Origin: Micavibrio_A sp964423095
GTDB lineage: Bacteria; Pseudomonadota; Alphaproteobacteria; Micavibrionales; Micavibrionaceae
Assembly (NCBI GenBank): GCA_964423095.1
Contig: CAYRDI010000018.1
Location: 1 to 35,733, forward strand
DNA: 35,733 nt
Reading direction: 5' to 3'
Shown one piece after another: positions 32,948 through 35,733 of the stretch (position 1 is the first letter of the stretch; each line of letters begins with the position of its first letter). The notes beneath the pieces were generated by a model. The model had not been told where the DNA came from. It did no database searches and worked only from the letters and a program-made list of their open reading frames with translations. A program made the translations under genes and the position numbers.

Positions 32948-32959
32948 TGGGGTTTTATG

Positions 32960-34261
32960 TTATTGTTTTTGCAAGATTGCGGCGAAGAATCCATCCGTCC
33001 CGTGAGCAGCCGGGTAGAGGCGCAGAAAATCTCCGTCATTGGGGATACGGTCTGGATCACCTTCCCATGCCTGCTTCAAGGGCAGAATCTTATAATCCGG
33101 ATGACGGGATAAAAAAGATGCGATCTGGTCTTCGTTTTCTTCACGGAACAAGGAGCATGTTGCATAAACCAGCCTACCGCCGGGCTTAACCTTGTCCGCC
33201 ACGCGGTCCAGGATCTCTGCTTGCATGACAATAATTTCTTCCAGCGTCGGTCCGTATTGGTTCCAGCGCAAATCGGGGTTGCGCCGCCATGTCCCGGAAG
33301 AAGAGCAAGGCGCATCCACCAGCACGACATCCATCGTTCCTTTTTGGCGGCGGAGCCATTTGCGGTGCTGCTCTTCTTCGAGGCTGCGTGTTTCCACATT
33401 GGGAACCCCCGCCTTTTTATAGCGGATTTTTCCTTTTTCCAGCCGCTTCGTGCTGTTGTCCATGGCAACGATATTGCCCTTGTTTTCCATCATCGCGGCG
33501 AGCACCAATGTTTTTCCGCCGCCGCCCGCGCAAAAATCAAGCACCCGCATACTGGGCTTTGCCCCCGTGACCAGCGCGATCAGTTGCGATCCTTCATCCT
33601 GAATTTCAACAAACCCTTTTTTATAGGCCTTGGAATCGCTCATGAACGGTTTGCCATCTACACGCAAACCGATAGGAGAATAAGCCATGGGCGATGCGAT
33701 GACATTATCGGCGGCGAGAGACGCCCTTGCCTCTTCCACACTGCCCTTCATCGTGTTCACACGCAGATCGAGCGTGGCGGGCACCACCATGGCGGCCATG
33801 TGGGTATCAAACGCTTTACCAAACAACGCATGAAGTTTTTCCGCGGCCCAAGCGGGGCACTCCCCCCGCACATCTGCGGGCATGGATGGATCATCAACGG
33901 ATTTCCCGTTCCAGAACACGATTGCCGTGCGTTCCGTATCGGTCAAAGCCTCGGGTTCGTATTGACCGCCCGCGAACAGGGCTGCAATGTCTCCATCGCC
34001 CCTTTGTTCGTTGAGCACAAGATCGGCCAGCACACGGTTGCGGGAGAGATTCGTCAAGCCCGCACGTTCAACCCACCAGCCGAGCCGCGCATGATGACGC
34101 ATCAGCCGATAGGCCCGTTCGACAATCGCCGTTCGATCCTTTGAGCCGATAAAACGCCTGGCCGCCATGAAATCACGGATCACCGCATCCATGGGAACAC
34201 GCCCCGCCATGACGCGGGTATATAGATCGATCGTAGATTGAACGCGGGCGGCTTCTTTCAT
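32960..34261 (-). CDS. rsmB: 16S rRNA m5C methyltransferase, RsmB/NOL1-NOP2-Sun family
   Basis: This SAM-dependent enzyme methylates a cytosine of 16S rRNA (C967 in E. coli). It has 433 residues. An N-terminal NusB-like helical domain (about 1-85) precedes the Rossmann methyltransferase. The SAM loop is VLDFCAGGGGKT (240-251). The catalytic pair is Cys319 in VDAPCSSSGTWRRNPDLRW and Cys369 in YATCSLFREEN. Family members RsmB and RsmF are similar; the N-terminal NusB-like part favours RsmB. In alphaproteobacteria it is often close to guaB, as here. The ribosome site is weak. Confidence 0.9.
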   Translation of the reverse strand: MKEAARVQSTIDLYTRVMAGRVPMDAVIRDFMAARRFIGSKDRTAIVERAYRLMRHHARLGWWVERAGLTNLSRNRVLADLVLNEQRGDGDIAALFAGGQYEPEALTDTERTAIVFWNGKSVDDPSMPADVRGECPAWAAEKLHALFGKAFDTHMAAMVVPATLDLRVNTMKGSVEEARASLAADNVIASPMAYSPIGLRVDGKPFMSDSKAYKKGFVEIQDEGSQLIALVTGAKPSMRVLDFCAGGGGKTLVLAAMMENKGNIVAMDNSTKRLEKGKIRYKKAGVPNVETRSLEEEQHRKWLRRQKGTMDVVLVDAPCSSSGTWRRNPDLRWNQYGPTLEEIIVMQAEILDRVADKVKPGGRLVYATCSLFREENEDQIASFLSRHPDYKILPLKQAWEGDPDRIPNDGDFLRLYPAAHGTDGFFAAILQKQ

Positions 34262-34346
34262 AATGGCTTAGGGTGTAGCCTTTTTTACGGGCAAAAGGAA
34301 CTTTTTAAAAACCACTGGCCAAAACGGCATAGCCGGAATGCCCATG

Positions 34347-34378
34347 AAAAAACCCGCCCCCTGATTTGGGAGCGGGTT
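34347..34378 (-). terminator. Intrinsic terminator of the small secreted protein gene
   Basis: AACCCGC (34351-34357) pairs with GCGGGTT (34372-34378), and on the minus strand is followed by a run of T residues. It lies 18 bases past the stop of the 34397-34645 gene and before rsmB. Confidence 0.8.
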
Positions 34379-34396
34379 TCATAAAAACCAGAAAAA

Positions 34397-34645
34397 TTAC
34401 TGGGCTTTGCCTTCGGCAGGAGCTTCTGCAGGAGCAGCAGCTTCTTCACCGGCGGCCGGAGCGGCATCAGCGCATTCAGCCGGTACTTCCGTACCTTCTG
34501 GAATGTTGGCGCAGTCAACAGCCGGAGCAGCAGCTTCGGTCGTTGCAGGAGCAGCGGCTTCTTCGGCTTGTGCCTGGAAAGCATAGTATGCAGGAGCAGC
34601 AGCGATCAGGGCAGCAGCGGCCAGCGTCAATACGTATTTGTTCAT
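34397..34645 (-). CDS. Small secreted Ala/Glu/Pro-rich protein
   Basis: The 82-residue protein begins MNKYVLTLAAAALIAAAPAYYAFQAQAEEA, with a Sec signal peptide of about 27 residues and an AQA-E cleavage site. The mature part is acidic and repetitive (EEAAAPA, TEAAAPA, AEAPAE) and carries two cysteines about 14 residues apart (VDCANIPEG and AECADAAP) that could form a disulfide. I do not recognise a family. CGGAGA serves as ribosome site and a terminator follows the stop, so it is a well-defined single gene, possibly well expressed. A periplasmic or surface role is likely; nothing more specific can be said. Confidence 0.8.
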   Translation of the reverse strand: MNKYVLTLAAAALIAAAPAYYAFQAQAEEAAAPATTEAAAPAVDCANIPEGTEVPAECADAAPAAGEEAAAPAEAPAEGKAQ

Positions 34646-34787
34646 ATGTGTCTCCGATAGGGATGGTTGTTAAAGTGTTTTTTTCAAAACGGGCTCACTA
34701 TGCCATTCTTTTGGCGAAAAGCAATCGGGGGGGAAGGGCTTTTGGCAAAAATATTTTCATTCGTCCCCAGCCATAATTCCGCCACAG

Positions 34788-35342
34788 TCAGCCGTGCAAT
34801 ACGGTTGTATCACGCCAACCATAGCAAACCTCTTTCAGATTGGACGGGCCGATTTCGACCATTTTGCTGCCGATTTTCTGGCCACCCATTTTTTCGTAAA
34901 AGGCCTTTGCCCGCGTATTGGCATCCAATACCCATAAACAGATCGCGCCATGCTTGCGATTTTTCAATTCCCGCGCCGCATGTTTGATCAGCGCGGTGCC
35001 GATCCCCTTTCGCCAGAAACCGGGATCAAGATAGAGCGCATAGATTTCCCCCGAATGGCTGGGCCGGATGGGGGATGACCCAGGCGGCGGCGTTTTGGTG
35101 CGGCCGATCACAACGAACCCTGCAGGCACCCCCGCTTCTTCGGCAATGAACACCGTGCTCTCCCCGCTTGCCATCCAGCCCGTCCAGTCTTCGATCCGTT
35201 TTTCAACCGTAAGGGAGTCCAGATACCCCTGATCCACAACCCCGCCGTAAGCCGCTTTCCACCCTTCGATGTGAAGCGCGGCAATGGCCGGAATATCGCC
35301 GGATGTTGCGGTGCGGATCTGTGGCATGGTGTTTGTATCCAT
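34788..35342 (-). CDS. GNAT-family N-acetyltransferase
   Basis: This 184-residue acetyltransferase has the full GNAT fold: IRTATSGDIPAIAALHIEGWKAAYGG at the N-terminus, VPAGFVVIG strand, GEIYALYLDPGFWRKGIGTALIKHA containing the acetyl-CoA pyrophosphate loop (RKGIGT), and LWVLDANTRAKAFYEKMGG. The IEGWKAAYGG opening resembles members that act on small amines or drugs, but no acceptor can be named. An internal ATG at 35327 is an alternative start; neither has a strong ribosome site. It is divergent from the small membrane protein at 35394 across 51 bases. Confidence 0.88.
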   Translation of the reverse strand: MDTNTMPQIRTATSGDIPAIAALHIEGWKAAYGGVVDQGYLDSLTVEKRIEDWTGWMASGESTVFIAEEAGVPAGFVVIGRTKTPPPGSSPIRPSHSGEIYALYLDPGFWRKGIGTALIKHAARELKNRKHGAICLWVLDANTRAKAFYEKMGGQKIGSKMVEIGPSNLKEVCYGWRDTTVLHG

Positions 35343-35393
35343 TCTGTGGTTATCTGGGCGGACGCTTCATTTTTTATAAAAAGGATTTTACCC

Positions 35394-35570
35394 ATGGCAA
35401 ACGACAACGGCAACAAAACCCTTCTGATCGTCATCGCGCTGCTGCTGGTCGGTATTCTGGCCGTTCTGGTGATGCAGGCAACCAAAAAGACGCCACAGGA
35501 AAAAATGGCGGATTCGATCAGCAGCACGGTCGATAAAATCGGCGACCAGTTCGGCGGGAAGAAGGAATAG
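35394..35570 (+). CDS. Small single-pass membrane protein
   Basis: The 58-residue protein has one transmembrane helix, LLIVIALLLVGILAVLVMQA (about 10-29), between a short hydrophilic N-terminus (MANDNGNKT) and a charged, possibly amphipathic C-terminus (QEKMADSISSTVDKIGDQFG). I do not recognise a family. AAGGA lies 10 bases before ATG 35394; the longer open frame upstream overlaps the GNAT gene and has no ribosome site. It converges on guaB with a 9-base gap and no terminator between. Confidence 0.75.
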   Translation: MANDNGNKTLLIVIALLLVGILAVLVMQATKKTPQEKMADSISSTVDKIGDQFGGKKE

Positions 35571-35579
35571 CCCGATCTA

Positions 35580-35733
35580 TCAGCTTTCGGTCCGGTAATT
35601 CGGCGCTTCGGCGGTGATGGTCACATCATGGACGTGGCTTTCACGGTAGCCCGCCCCGGTCATGCGCACGAACTGTGCGTTTTCTTTCATTTCGGCAATC
35701 GTCGCGCAGCCGGTATAGCCCATCGCGGCGCGC
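35580..35733 (-). CDS. guaB: IMP dehydrogenase, C-terminal fragment
   Basis: The last 50 residues of GuaB enter from the right edge: RAAMGYTGCATIAEMKENA and QFVRMTGAGYRESHVHDVTI followed by TAEAPNY and a TGA stop at 35582-35580. This is the conserved C-terminus of the TIM barrel. GuaB oxidises IMP to XMP, which GuaA (24893-26485) then aminates to GMP. In many alphaproteobacteria guaB, rsmB and guaA lie close together; here they are about 9 kb apart with the methionine block between. Confidence 0.93.
   Translation of the reverse strand, partial: RAAMGYTGCATIAEMKENAQFVRMTGAGYRESHVHDVTITAEAPNYRTES

Overview
The window looks like a continuous, gene-dense piece of an alphaproteobacterial chromosome. 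I base this on gene content and order: rpsF-rpsR-rplI-dnaB-alr, fabD/fabG/acpP/fabF/mltG, an MlaEF-type ABC pair, PBP1A, an M16 processing-type peptidase next to thrC, and guaA, rsmB and guaB close together. TGA is an ordinary stop here (it ends mlaE, algH, guaA and guaB), so the genetic code is standard. I cannot name the genus; a free-living Micavibrio- or Rhodospirillales-like lineage is only a guess. I saw no tRNA, rRNA, CRISPR array, insertion sequence or prophage gene.

Positions 1-5800, mostly minus strand: the fatty-acid and cell-wall block. Transcription runs fabD, fabG, an orphan gene, a HAD phosphatase, acpP, fabF, mltG. The two genes between fabG and acpP interrupt the usual order. 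A terminator-like hairpin separates acpP from fabF.

Positions 5800-11700: an intergenic gap, an orphan gene, then rpsF-rpsR-rplI bracketed by two terminators with the same stem. Next come a small Tat-exported protein, dnaB and alr. The dnaB frame carries one in-frame TGA just before Walker B, although the sequence on both sides is well conserved. This is the most striking point in the window.

Positions 11700-22530: envelope and housekeeping genes. These are MlaE and MlaF homologues, PBP1A, a stand-alone DsbD N-terminal-type periplasmic protein, a YqgE/AlgH protein, a GNAT acetyltransferase, an M16 peptidase, threonine synthase and an M32 carboxypeptidase.

Positions 22530-26490, minus strand: a histone-H1-like Lys/Ala protein, a CPA1 Na+/H+ antiporter, a BLUF blue-light sensor directly downstream of guaA, and guaA.

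Positions 26570-31230, plus strand: a methionine block of metF, metB and metE. A SAM-I (S-box) riboswitch with an intrinsic-terminator expression platform precedes metB. MetF supplies methyl-tetrahydrofolate, MetB makes cystathionine and MetE (cobalamin-independent) completes methionine synthesis, so SAM should feed back on the metB-metE unit.

Positions 31230-35733: a MarR-type regulator with a probable autoregulatory operator, an orphan gene, a pentapeptide-repeat protein, rsmB, a small secreted Ala/Glu/Pro-rich protein, a second GNAT protein, a one-helix membrane protein, and the 3' end of guaB at the right edge.
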